From G963677085 sp963677085 (lineage in GTDB: Bacteria > Planctomycetota > Planctomycetia > Pirellulales > Thermoguttaceae), in the NCBI GenBank assembly GCA_963677085.2, contig CAXXFH010000004.1:1054001-1118000 (forward strand): a stretch of 64,000 bases of DNA, read 5' to 3'. This document shows positions 9,234 through 17,913 of this stretch, piece by piece (position 1 is the first letter of the stretch; the number at the start of each line of letters is the position of its first letter). Under the pieces are notes generated by a model that searched no databases, was not told where the DNA came from, and saw only the letters and a program-made list of their open reading frames with translations. The translations under genes were made by a program, and so were the position numbers.

Positions 9234-10112
9234 TCAGCGGCGCCGGCGCCATCGTTGGGCACCGAACAGGGCCACGGCGACGGTGGCCAGCAGCCACGTC
9301 GACGGCTCGGGCACCGGCGCGATGGCCGCAGCCTGGTAGGCCACGTAGTCGACGTTCAACTCGCCGGTCAGTGCGGAGGCCCCCAGTCCCATGGCCAAAT
9401 AGTTGATGCTACTGTAATCGGCTACGCCGGCGGTATTGATGTTGACCGACGCCTTGGCCGTCGTATCGCCGTCCATCCATAGGGTTACCTTGTGGGTTTT
9501 TTCGGCTACGGAATCGTCGGCCACAATGGTGATCCAGTAGTCGTGCATGGCCGTGTCGACGTCGTCGATGGCATACAACAGCGTACCGGTGTCTTCGCCA
9601 CCGCCATCGTTGACGGTCATCCCGCCCGCGTCGGTATCGAAAGCGAACGACACCAATCGGCCAGAAATCGAATCGACCGCACGCTGCCGGATGCCTATTT
9701 GGCCCTTGCCGAGCGAGTTGATCGCGTAATCGCCGCTTGCCCGAAAGCGCAGCGTCACGCCCGAGTCGACCAATCCGTCGACGGCTTCACTCAAGTTGTG
9801 GCCGAAGAAGATTTTTCGGTCGTCACCGCCGCTCAAACTGTCGACGATGGTCAGCACGTCGCCGTCGGTCGTCACTTTGCTGGTGTCGGTCCACAAGTCC
9901 GACGGATTGTCGTGATCCCACGTACCATCAAGCGAATCATAGCTGTTGGTGGCTCCCATCGTCGCGCTGTCGCCGTTATAGACGTAGCCCCAACCGCTCG
10001 ACGGATCGGCGAACAACGAATCGGGATCGGTGATCGTGGCCGCATCAACACCGGCGCCGGTCAGCAGCACAAGCATCGTGGCCATCGAAACAAGCAAGAG
10101 AATCCCTCGCAT
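9234..10112 (-). CDS. PEP-CTERM sorting domain protein
   Basis: 292 residues. A strong ribosome site (AAGGAGGA, about eight bases before the ATG) supports the start at 10112. A signal peptide (MRGILLLVSMATMLVLLTGA ... VDA) leads an exported, Asp/Gly-rich domain. The protein ends in PVPEPSTWLLATVAVALFGA followed by RWRRRR, a canonical PEP-CTERM sorting signal: PEP box, membrane helix and basic tail. It is presumably processed by an exosortase and displayed on or released from the cell surface. The middle domain is not recognised with certainty but resembles a jelly-roll or lectin-like sandwich (ITIVADDSVAEKTHKVTLWMD). Confidence 0.88.
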   Translation of the reverse strand: MRGILLLVSMATMLVLLTGAGVDAATITDPDSLFADPSSGWGYVYNGDSATMGATNSYDSLDGTWDHDNPSDLWTDTSKVTTDGDVLTIVDSLSGGDDRKIFFGHNLSEAVDGLVDSGVTLRFRASGDYAINSLGKGQIGIRQRAVDSISGRLVSFAFDTDAGGMTVNDGGGEDTGTLLYAIDDVDTAMHDYWITIVADDSVAEKTHKVTLWMDGDTTAKASVNINTAGVADYSSINYLAMGLGASALTGELNVDYVAYQAAAIAPVPEPSTWLLATVAVALFGAQRWRRRR

Positions 10113-10239
10113 TAGATCATCCTCCTTTTGTAGGCATTGTGGAGTTTTTGATTTTCAGTAGCAGTGGGTAGTGGATTTTTCGTATTTCGTTTTCGCAGAT
10201 CTCAAACAGTCGGATCGGGGATACTCTTGTTGTCGCACA

Positions 10240-10281
10240 CCCCTCACCCCCGGCCCCTCTCCCCGAAGGGGCGAGGGGAGA
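10240..10281. repeat. Palindromic repeat, probable terminator for the FecR gene
   Basis: CCCCTCTCCCCGAAGGGGCGAGGGG is a hairpin nine bases past the stop codon (10290) of the leftward FecR-type gene. It belongs to the same family as 9182-9221. Confidence 0.7.
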
Positions 10282-10289
10282 TTGTTGTC

Positions 10290-11744
10290 TTACGGTTTAT
10301 CCTTCCTCGTTTCCGGCAATGGCTGGTCGAGCGGAACGGCTGCGATGCCGTACATCGAGCAACCCGCCGCATTCGACTCATACAACACGACCGTTCCCGG
10401 CTCTTCGACCGTGCGTTTCCAGATCGAGAAGAGGCGTTCCGTTCCCGATTCCCGTGCTTCCTCGCCAGCCGCTTCGCGATGCTCGACCATGCCGATATCG
10501 ACTTGTGTGTCGACAAACGTGTTTTTCAGCCAATCCGGTACTTCCGCGCGATCGTCGAAAAGCAGGTAAAGCGTTGCCGGCTTGGCCAGCACAACCCGGA
10601 CACTGAGATCCCAATCGTGTTTGCGCTCGTTGGCCGGCGCTACGTATTCCGCGCCACGAAGGAATTCCGGAAAGCAAACTCCCTCGATCTCTTGCCACCG
10701 GTAGAAGCGATCGCAATAGGCCAAGCTGCCTTCTTCCAGGCCGCGTCGCACGACAGGAAACCGCGTGCCGAAGTTTGTGTAAGCCTTGGCGATCGCACGC
10801 ACGTTGGCCTCGGGCAACTCGCGAACAAAACGCCCGCCAATCCCCACAACCTGTGCCGGCTCGATCTGCGACGCCGTCTGGCCGTCCACGCGAAACGCCT
10901 CGCCGGCCGCCAGCTCTTGTCGCCGACCGGGTTGTCCGTCGTCGGCGAGCATTTCCACGGCGATTTTGCCCTCGAAAACCACGGCCTCGGCCGTCTGTTC
11001 GGTAACACAAGCGCCGAACTCCGTGCCCAGGTCGATAAATCGTGCAACAGGTGTCAACACGGTGAATCCCAACGCCTCGGACGGCACCCGCGCACTGAGA
11101 CGTCCGCGGTCAAGCCGGGCATCGTTCGCACCGACAATCGTCACCGCGGCCGGCCCCTCGACGACCATTCGCACATGGCTATTGAAGGTAATTTCGGCCA
11201 ACCCGGCGTCGATTAGCAGTTGGTCGCCAACCTGAAGCGGCCCGTCCACGACCGGCGGTTTCTGCCCTTGCGCCCATCGGGCTTCGTACAGCCCAGTAAG
11301 CTGGGCCACCACGCTGACGGCTTGGCTCGCGCCAGGTTGCCCGAAAAACCGGGGCATTGACATCAAATCCAACGCGATCACCAACGACACAATCACCACG
11401 GCGGCAACCGTCAGCGCCAGCGGCATGGGCCGTACTAGAAACGCGCCCACTCGCCACGCGACCCGCTCCACAGACGCACGCGACGGAGAACGACTTTGCG
11501 CGGCCGGCGCCAGTTCGTCGTCGTCCGCCCATTCGTCCTCGTCGTAGCCAACGCCCAAGGGAAGCAGCCGAGGATCGGCAACCAGCAGGTCGTGTACCTG
11601 CCGATGAAGATGGGTTTCTTCCACAAAGCGGAGAACTTGGACCGTATCTTCGCGCAGCAAGACATCGAGCCGGGCGAACTGCTCGTCGGTCAGTTCGTCG
11701 TCGATGTAAGCGTCGATCAGTGGCTGCAATTCGACTTGGTCCAT
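10290..11744 (-). CDS. FecR-domain membrane protein, putative anti-sigma partner
   Basis: 484 residues from the ATG at 11744. The start was chosen because it overlaps the sigma-factor stop in a TAATG arrangement, implying translational coupling. Residues 1-60 are an acidic cytoplasmic domain (LIDAYIDDELTDEQFARLD) like those of anti-sigma proteins. A membrane helix follows (PMPLALTVAAVVIVSLVIAL). The external part starts with a FecR domain (GDQLLIDAGLAEITF, RFIDLGTEFGACV, VFEGKIAVEM, LAAGEAFRVD). The C-terminal ~180 residues are a less familiar domain with RFYRWQEIEGVCFPEFLRGAEYV. It probably holds the adjacent ECF sigma factor inactive until a surface signal arrives. Confidence 0.85.
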   Translation of the reverse strand: MDQVELQPLIDAYIDDELTDEQFARLDVLLREDTVQVLRFVEETHLHRQVHDLLVADPRLLPLGVGYDEDEWADDDELAPAAQSRSPSRASVERVAWRVGAFLVRPMPLALTVAAVVIVSLVIALDLMSMPRFFGQPGASQAVSVVAQLTGLYEARWAQGQKPPVVDGPLQVGDQLLIDAGLAEITFNSHVRMVVEGPAAVTIVGANDARLDRGRLSARVPSEALGFTVLTPVARFIDLGTEFGACVTEQTAEAVVFEGKIAVEMLADDGQPGRRQELAAGEAFRVDGQTASQIEPAQVVGIGGRFVRELPEANVRAIAKAYTNFGTRFPVVRRGLEEGSLAYCDRFYRWQEIEGVCFPEFLRGAEYVAPANERKHDWDLSVRVVLAKPATLYLLFDDRAEVPDWLKNTFVDTQVDIGMVEHREAAGEEARESGTERLFSIWKRTVEEPGTVVLYESNAAGCSMYGIAAVPLDQPLPETRKDKP

Positions 11745-12337
11745 TAACTTGTCGTCGCTCGGTTCATGTGCCGTTGGATACACTGCCGAAGAACGTTTCG
11801 CACTCGCGAGAGCAACATCCGGGCGGCAGCCGCACTCACCTGGAGTCGCTCGGCAACACCCTGGGGCTTAAGCCCTTCGACATACCGCAGTTTCAGGGCC
11901 TTGCGCCCCCGACCTTCGATTTTGCCCAGGCACTCGTGCAACGCCCGGCGCCGCTCCTCCAGCACGTCGGCATGCTCCTGGTAAACGGCCGTAATCACAT
12001 CGAGCAGGTCTTCGGCGAAGACGTGGCGATCGGTAGCGAAATTGCGGCGGTGCTTGAGCACTTCACGCTTGGCTACGCCCAACGCCCACGGCGTGAACGG
12101 TTTGGTCTGGTCGTAGTCGTCGAACTTGCGGACCACGATCACCGCCACCTGGTGTAGAACGTCCTCGGCCTGATGAAAGTCGGGAATGACCGACGAGACA
12201 TACCCAGCCACCGTGGGGCATGCCTTCGTCCAAAGAACGGCCAGCTTTTCGGAGTCCGCGCACTTCATGGAGGAGACCACGGCTTTTTGATATCTGCGCC
12301 AAGAAAGCGAGAAAGGAGGACGAAATCGAGGGTTCAC
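11744..12337 (-). CDS. ECF-type RNA polymerase sigma factor
   Basis: Up to 197 residues. Region 2 is visible in YVSSVIPDFHQAEDVLHQVAV and FTPWALGVAKREVLKHRR. Region 4 is in ALKLRYVEGLKPQGVAERL followed by SAAAARMLLSRVRNVLRQCI, the promoter -35-binding helix-turn-helix. The pattern fits the Rhodopirellula/Verrucomicrobium group of ECF sigma factors. The start is uncertain: an ATG at 12268 would give a shorter protein beginning MKCADSEKL, closer to the usual family length. The stop overlaps the FecR-type gene by one base. The order sigma, FecR, PEP-CTERM, DUF1559, lipoprotein on one strand suggests it directs a surface-protein set. Confidence 0.85.
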   Translation of the reverse strand: MNPRFRPPFSLSWRRYQKAVVSSMKCADSEKLAVLWTKACPTVAGYVSSVIPDFHQAEDVLHQVAVIVVRKFDDYDQTKPFTPWALGVAKREVLKHRRNFATDRHVFAEDLLDVITAVYQEHADVLEERRRALHECLGKIEGRGRKALKLRYVEGLKPQGVAERLQVSAAAARMLLSRVRNVLRQCIQRHMNRATTS

Positions 12338-12507
12338 TCTCTATTCTCCCCACGATCCCCAAACGTAACGCGAAAAATCGGCCGCCTTCTCGACTTTTCG
12401 CCATGGCGACCGCCGTCAACATCATTGCAGTCGCTATACCCCTCCTTCGTGGCAGAAAACCGCGGCACCCGACGAGAAAGTCATCTGCTTGCCGGCCTGC
12501 GGTCACC

Positions 12508-12634
12508 CCGGTTTGGTTGGCAACCCTGCCGCTTTGTGCCACTAACCTCGAAGATCGTTAAGTTTTTGAAAAAAAATAGCGACCAACGGGAGCGGCTTCT
12601 CGACTGGGTGCGGTAGCACCGTTTGGTTGGCGGC
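12508..12634. repeat. Dispersed repeat, GGCAGGGCCGCCAACC module, reverse orientation
   Basis: This stretch is the reverse complement of a module found at 37418-37524 and 49519-49621, with a diverged form at 23316-23400. It pairs GGTTTGGTTGGCGGCCCTGCCGC with ...CGACCAACGGGAGCGG and CACTAACCTCGAAGATCGT. A partial second copy (12508-12542) precedes the fuller one. It has no coding content and lies upstream of the sigma-factor gene. The rest of the 12338-12907 gap shows no gene. Confidence 0.75.
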
Positions 12635-12907
12635 CCTGCCGCTTTGTGTACTAATCTTGTGCAACGGATAGCGCCAAGTAATAGTTATCGAAAAAACCAC
12701 CACAACGGGGGGAAATAGTCATTGACTTGCCTTGGATCGATCCCTACCATTCTCTGTGGTGTTTCTATCCACACTGGTTCCGCCCTTGATTCGTGTCTGT
12801 AGTTTCTTGAACGGTTGGCGACGAACGCATTTCCTATAAACCGCGTTCCCGTTGGTTGCCTTCCGTTCGTTCAGCAAACAAGGGCCAATAGAAGCGAGAG
12901 AGGTTTC

Positions 12908-13231
12908 ATGCCACTGTTTGAAGTCGAGACGGACTCACATATCATCATCACCTGGGCCGAAGACGATCAGGCCGCGCAGGAAGTTGTCAACGACAACTAC
13001 CCGACCGAGAAACCGGTCCGCGTTACCCGACGTCCTCGCGATACCTGGGTGATTTCCAAGGCAGCACTGGGGATCTCGGGACCGACCGACCCCTGTTCCA
13101 CCGCTCGCGATTGCTTGGCCAAAGCGGCGGGCGACAAGGTCCACGCGATTCGCCTCTACATGCAGCAAACCGGTGATGACCTGGAACGATCCCGCAAGGC
13201 GATCGAATCGAACATGGTAATGGGCTGGTAG
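12908..13231 (+). CDS. Small protein of unknown function
   Basis: 107 residues from the ATG at 12908, which has AGAGG about six bases upstream; the frame is open further upstream but that part looks non-coding. I do not recognise the family. The N-terminal half looks like a compact alpha/beta domain (MPLFEVETDSHIIITWAEDD, then QEVVNDNYPTEKPVRVTRRP). The second half has two cysteines (PCSTARDC) and an amphipathic helix (KVHAIRLYMQQTGDDLERSR). There is no signal peptide, so it is probably cytoplasmic. It is transcribed in the same direction as the reverse transcriptase 660 bases downstream, but the gap contains its own promoter, so a functional link is only a possibility. Confidence 0.7.
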   Translation: MPLFEVETDSHIIITWAEDDQAAQEVVNDNYPTEKPVRVTRRPRDTWVISKAALGISGPTDPCSTARDCLAKAAGDKVHAIRLYMQQTGDDLERSRKAIESNMVMGW

Positions 13232-13401
13232 CTCGCTAGACTGCACGTGCGATGACACAGGCCAAACCGTCGTTGCTGGCAACTGCCAGTGCTTGTGTCT
13301 ATCGCAACCGGCAGAAAGCTTGCACCTCGACCGCGTGGATGCTTCCGCTATACGAACATCTCGGTTCGGTGTTTGTTGCTGCGCACTGCTAAGCCCCCGG
13401 C

Positions 13402-13430
13402 TTGACAAACGGGCACTGACGTCGGATCAT
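13402..13430 (+). promoter_or_regulatory. Sigma-70-type promoter for the putative retron RNA
   Basis: TTGACA (13402-13407) matches the -35 consensus exactly. After a 17-base spacer comes GATCAT (13425-13430), a 4/6 match to the -10. The expected start, about seven bases later (13436-13438), falls immediately before the first arm of the structured RNA at 13439. This coincidence supports both the promoter and the RNA. Confidence 0.6.
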
Positions 13431-13436
13431 CACGCG

Positions 13437-13549
13437 CAGCTATCTTGGGTGCACTCCAATGCCGAGTGCAAGGTCGATGTTTCGTCGACCGGGTCCGGAT
13501 GGGCCTGTACAAAGAGGCGGGAAACCGTCGCACGGTTTCGCAAGATAGC
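13437..13549 (+). ncRNA. Candidate retron msr-msd RNA
   Basis: A 9-bp perfect outer stem, GCTATCTTG (13439-13447) with CAAGATAGC (13541-13549), could be the a1/a2 pair. It encloses three perfect hairpins. H1 is TGCACTC / GAGTGCA (13450-13470) with a 7-base loop. H2 is GGTCGA / TCGACC (13472-13490) with loop TGTTTCG. H3 is GAAACCGT / ACGGTTTC (13521-13539) with a 3-base loop. H2 resembles the UUU-loop msr hairpin of well-studied retrons. The first G after the outer arm (13448) is a plausible branching guanosine, and 13491-13540 would be a short msd of roughly 50 bases. A further long hairpin (13551-13584) directly follows, so the msd could be larger. The RT gene starts 340 bases downstream, farther than usual. 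Confidence 0.5.
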
Positions 13550-13550
13550 C

Positions 13551-13584
13551 GGGTGCCGCCAATGCCAAAAGCGTTGGGGCACCC
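13551..13584 (+). other. Long imperfect hairpin downstream of the candidate msr-msd
   Basis: GGGTGCC-G-CCAATGC pairs with GCGTTGG-GGCACCC across a CAAAA loop, about 14 pairs with one bulge. It is followed by CGTTTTTT. It could be a terminator for the small RNA (GC stem plus T run at 13587-13592) or part of a larger msd. Confidence 0.5.
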
Positions 13585-13690
13585 CGTTTTTTCCTGTGCC
13601 GTTTTCTGAATGCCGACGAGTTCGCTTACCCACATTCGCTACGACTAGAACGCGCAAAGAAACAACTTCCTCTCATCACGTGATACGGCA

Positions 13691-13712
13691 GGGGCGTTGC
13701 GAAGCACGCCCC
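13691..13712. other. GC-rich hairpin upstream of the reverse transcriptase
   Basis: GGGGCGT and ACGCCCC pair perfectly over seven bases, and two inner pairs with a bulge leave a GAA loop. It lies 180 bases before the RT start. Its role is unknown; it may be a transcription attenuator or part of the retron leader. Confidence 0.4.
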
Positions 13713-13798
13713 GGAAAATCGCCAAATAATTCTTGGACGAGTTCTAAATAAACCACGGAGACACCGACGACACGGTGTTTGGGAAGATCGGAGCAGGA

Positions 13799-13828
13799 AG
13801 GATGAAGTATAAAGGCTGACTTCATCCT
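13799..13828. repeat. Palindromic repeat AGGATGAAGT...ACTTCATCCT
   Basis: A perfect 10-bp inverted repeat with a 10-base loop, 62 bases before the RT gene. Longer relatives (AAGGATGAATTCTGA...) occur at 37551-37617 and 57155-57229, so this is a dispersed family rather than an RT-specific element. Confidence 0.75.
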
Positions 13829-13890
13829 CGCAATCGCTTCGTGCCTCCGTCGTAAAATATCCGGGCTTACCTTTTCGAGAAAGCATCGCC

Positions 13891-14817
13891 ATGGGCATAC
13901 TCGACTGGTTGCTGCACGGCTCGGGACACTCCGTCGACGAGTTGGCTCGTCGGCTCGCCATGGACCGCGCCGAGCTGGAGCAATTCCGACCGCGGTATCG
14001 CGAGTTTTTCATCGCCAAGCGAAGCGGTGGCGGTCAGCGGCGCATCCTTGCTCCGCAGCCCGAGCTAAAGGAACTTCAACGCCGCATTCTTCGTCGACTT
14101 CTGGCCCGGCTCAAAGTGCATCCAGCGGCCATGGGCTTCGAGCGAGGTCGATCGATCGTGACCAACGCCGCGGCGCATCAGGGCAGGGCCGTCGTAATCC
14201 GCTTCGATATCAAAGACTTCTTCGCCTCGACCACCACGCGCCGCGTGCAGCGGTTCTTTCGGCTGATCGGTTTCAATCGCAAGGCCGCCGCGTTGCTCAC
14301 CCGTCTTTGCACTCACGACGGTGGACTACCCCAAGGCGCGCCCACCAGCCCACGGCTGAGCAATCTGGTCAACTACCGGCTCGATGCCCGCCTGGCCGGT
14401 ATGGCCGAAAAGCTCGGCGCCGTCTACACCCGCTACGCCGATGACATTACCCTATCGGCCAACCACGAAGACCACGACCGACTGCACAGCCTGCAACGCT
14501 TCGTCCGTCGCGTGACCGCCGAGGAAGGCTACTGGCTTCATCGCCGCAAGAAGCACAGCGTTCGGCGGCGCCATCATCGCCAGATAGTCAACGGACTGGT
14601 GGTCAACGAGCGCGTCAACCTGCCGCGAGAGGTACGCCGATGGCTTCGGGCGGTCGAACACCGCTACGACCAACAACAGGTAACGTCGCTGGCCGACTAC
14701 GAACCGTTTTCCGACGGCAAAAGCCACGCTAAGCAGCCAACCCTCACACCGGCCCAACTTGAAGGCTGGCAAGCCTATCGGGCGATGGTCGAACGGGGCA
14801 GCCCGGAGCGGCGGTAG
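13891..14817 (+). CDS. Retron-type reverse transcriptase
   Basis: 308 residues; would use a structured RNA as template to make DNA in the cytoplasm. All core RT blocks are visible: RSGGGQRRILAP (44-55), FDIKDFF with the first catalytic Asp (D106), LPQGAPTSPRLSN (146-158) and RYADDITLSA with YADD at 182-185. Two retron marks are present: NAAAH at 92-96 (the NAxxH motif of region X) and VNGLVVN at 233-239 in place of the usual VTG of region Y. There is no maturase, endonuclease or fused effector domain; the last ~40 residues (from about 268) are unfamiliar. A folded RNA with its own promoter lies upstream. No toxin-like or ATPase effector gene adjoins; a sulfatase follows 120 bases later. Retron assignment is strong for the enzyme, tentative for the whole system. 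Confidence 0.88.
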   Translation: MGILDWLLHGSGHSVDELARRLAMDRAELEQFRPRYREFFIAKRSGGGQRRILAPQPELKELQRRILRRLLARLKVHPAAMGFERGRSIVTNAAAHQGRAVVIRFDIKDFFASTTTRRVQRFFRLIGFNRKAAALLTRLCTHDGGLPQGAPTSPRLSNLVNYRLDARLAGMAEKLGAVYTRYADDITLSANHEDHDRLHSLQRFVRRVTAEEGYWLHRRKKHSVRRRHHRQIVNGLVVNERVNLPREVRRWLRAVEHRYDQQQVTSLADYEPFSDGKSHAKQPTLTPAQLEGWQAYRAMVERGSPERR

Positions 14818-14937
14818 TCCCGTTCGTCCCGACCGACAGCGCCCAGTTCCAACGCCTTTTTTGCGTTCCGCCCCCATCTGCTTTACGATGGCGGATAGTC
14901 TCGTGATCGCCTCCCGGAACGCATTGGAGAACACGCC

Positions 14938-16359
<1,422 letters not shown>

Positions 16360-16373
16360 CCTTTCGCCACCCT

Positions 16374-16727
16374 CGTACCCAAGCTCCAGCTTGGGTACGC
16401 ATTCCCCCGAAGCTCTGCTTCGTAACTTAAACTAAAAATGATTCCAACATTGGAGCCGCAGATGGACGCAAATGAACGCAGATAGCATAGCACTAGCATC
16501 GAACGGACTATCTGGCGCGAGAGGCTTTTGGGAAGCATTGCCTTCACGTCGTGATCTACCAGATATCCACGTTTCCAAGTCGTTTTCGTCATCTGCGTGT
16601 ATCTGCGTTCATCTGCGGCTTCCTTCCGTTTTCAGTTTGAGTTCGTAACATTACCCGGCACGTTACCACCACGCACGCGAAGCAGAGCTTCGCTAGAAGG
16701 AGGTTCCCAAGCTGAAGCTTGGGAACC
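16374..16727. repeat. Nested mirror-arranged palindromic repeats
   Basis: The outer pair consists of perfect 12-bp-arm palindromes: CGTACCCAAGCT/AGCTTGGGTACG at 16374-16399 and GGTTCCCAAGCT/AGCTTGGGAACC at 16702-16727. Inside each lies a small hairpin, CGAAGC-TCT-GCTTCG (16408-16422) and GCGAAGC-AGA-GCTTCGC (16677-16693). Further inside is an inverted pair, AGCCGCAGATGGACGCAAAT... (16454-16483) matching 16591-16620. The whole block is symmetrical about its centre and fills the gap between the sulfatase and the DUF6807 gene. Confidence 0.85.
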
Positions 16728-16760
16728 AGGAGAAGCAAACCACTCTTCCGGAACAGCAAA

Positions 16761-17750
16761 ATGCGATACCGCGATTTTCTGACCGCAATGTATGGGATTG
16801 TCGTCACCATGGCCATGGCAGCAACCGTTCGTGCCGACGACACACCGCTTCCCGACGCCCGGCCGGTCCCCGCCATGCAAGTGCTCCCGATGCCCTACGA
16901 TCAGGCTTCGTTCGAACACTTCGGCCGCGAACTCACCCGATACCACTTCGGAGCGAACCTGCGGCGGCCGTTTTGGTATCCGATCATCGGGCAGGACAAC
17001 TGCTCGCTCACGCGGATGGGTCACCCACACGACCCGGTCGGCCACAGCCACCACAACTCGGTGTGGATCTCGCACATGAACGTCAGCGGTGTCGACTTCT
17101 GGGTAGACCATGGGCCGAATGCCGGACAGATTGTCCACCAACGGGTACTTCAATACGACGATAGCCCCACGGCAGCCACCATGCTTTCGCTGAACGCCTG
17201 GAACGATCCCCAGGGCAAAACGTTGATGTTCGAGCGGCGTCGGGCGACAGTCACTCCCAACGACGGCGGCTCGTGGCGACTGACCATCGACCTGCAGTTC
17301 GAAGCCCCGTCCTCCGGCCAGGTAACGCTAGGGCAAACGCCTTTCGGACCGATCGGCGTGCGGATGGCCAAGACCATCGGCGTGAACGACGGCGGCGGTC
17401 GCATTCTCAACAGCGCAGGCCAGCGCAACGAGCCGGACGTCTTCCGCAAACCGGCCCGTTGGGTCGACTACAGCGGCCCGATCGCCGCCGAACAAACGGC
17501 CGGCATCATGCTGATGGATCACCCGAAAAACCCGGGCCATCCCACACCGTTCCACGTGCGCAACGACGGCTGGATGGGCGTCTGCCTGACACTCAACGAC
17601 CCCATCACGATCACGCCCGATAAACCCTTGCGACTGCGCTACGGCCTTTGGATTCACCCCAACGTGCCCGAAACCGCAAAACTCGACCAGCAATGGCAGG
17701 CCTTCGCCCGAGAAGAACTGGCCACGATGAAAGGCCCCCGAGAAAAGTAG
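16761..17750 (+). CDS. Exported DUF6807 (PmoA-like) family protein
   Basis: About 329 residues from the ATG at 16761, which yields a signal peptide (MRYRDFLTAMYGIVVTMAMA ... VRADD). The frame is open upstream, but that part is repeat sequence. Conserved blocks include FWYPIIGQDNCSLTRMGHPH followed by DPVGHSHHNSVWISH, a His-rich segment typical of the DUF6807/PmoA family, and IMLMDHPKNPGHPTPFHVR. Despite the name, these proteins are not methane oxygenases as far as is known. They are abundant in planctomycete sugar-utilisation clusters and probably bind or process sugars in the periplasm. Confidence 0.78.
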   Translation: MRYRDFLTAMYGIVVTMAMAATVRADDTPLPDARPVPAMQVLPMPYDQASFEHFGRELTRYHFGANLRRPFWYPIIGQDNCSLTRMGHPHDPVGHSHHNSVWISHMNVSGVDFWVDHGPNAGQIVHQRVLQYDDSPTAATMLSLNAWNDPQGKTLMFERRRATVTPNDGGSWRLTIDLQFEAPSSGQVTLGQTPFGPIGVRMAKTIGVNDGGGRILNSAGQRNEPDVFRKPARWVDYSGPIAAEQTAGIMLMDHPKNPGHPTPFHVRNDGWMGVCLTLNDPITITPDKPLRLRYGLWIHPNVPETAKLDQQWQAFAREELATMKGPREK

Positions 17751-17762
17751 TCGTGTAACCGT

Positions 17763-17784
17763 GTAGGCTATGCTTCAGCATGGC
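17763..17784 (+). repeat. Dispersed repeat GTAGGCTATGCTTCAGCATGGC
   Basis: One copy of a module found again at 23297, 23447 (inverted), 29274, 29318 (inverted, diverged), 31734 (inverted) and 39109 (inverted). It contains the small palindrome ATGCTTCAGCAT. Confidence 0.85.
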
Positions 17785-17856
17785 ACGGCCTGAGCTACGC
17801 TATCTCTGCTCGCGCCCAAGCCTCAACTTGGAAACCAGGAAACCCAATTCACCTGT

Positions 17857-17894
17857 CCTCACCCCCAGCCCCTCTCCCGCTTGCGGGAGAGGGG
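17857..17894. terminator. Palindromic repeat, probable bidirectional terminator
   Basis: CCCCTCTCCCGC and GCGGGAGAGGGG pair around a short loop in the gap between the convergent DUF6807 and GH27 genes. It is a member of the 9182-9221 family. Confidence 0.65.
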
Positions 17895-17913
17895 AACCGT
17901 GGTGAACGACTGT

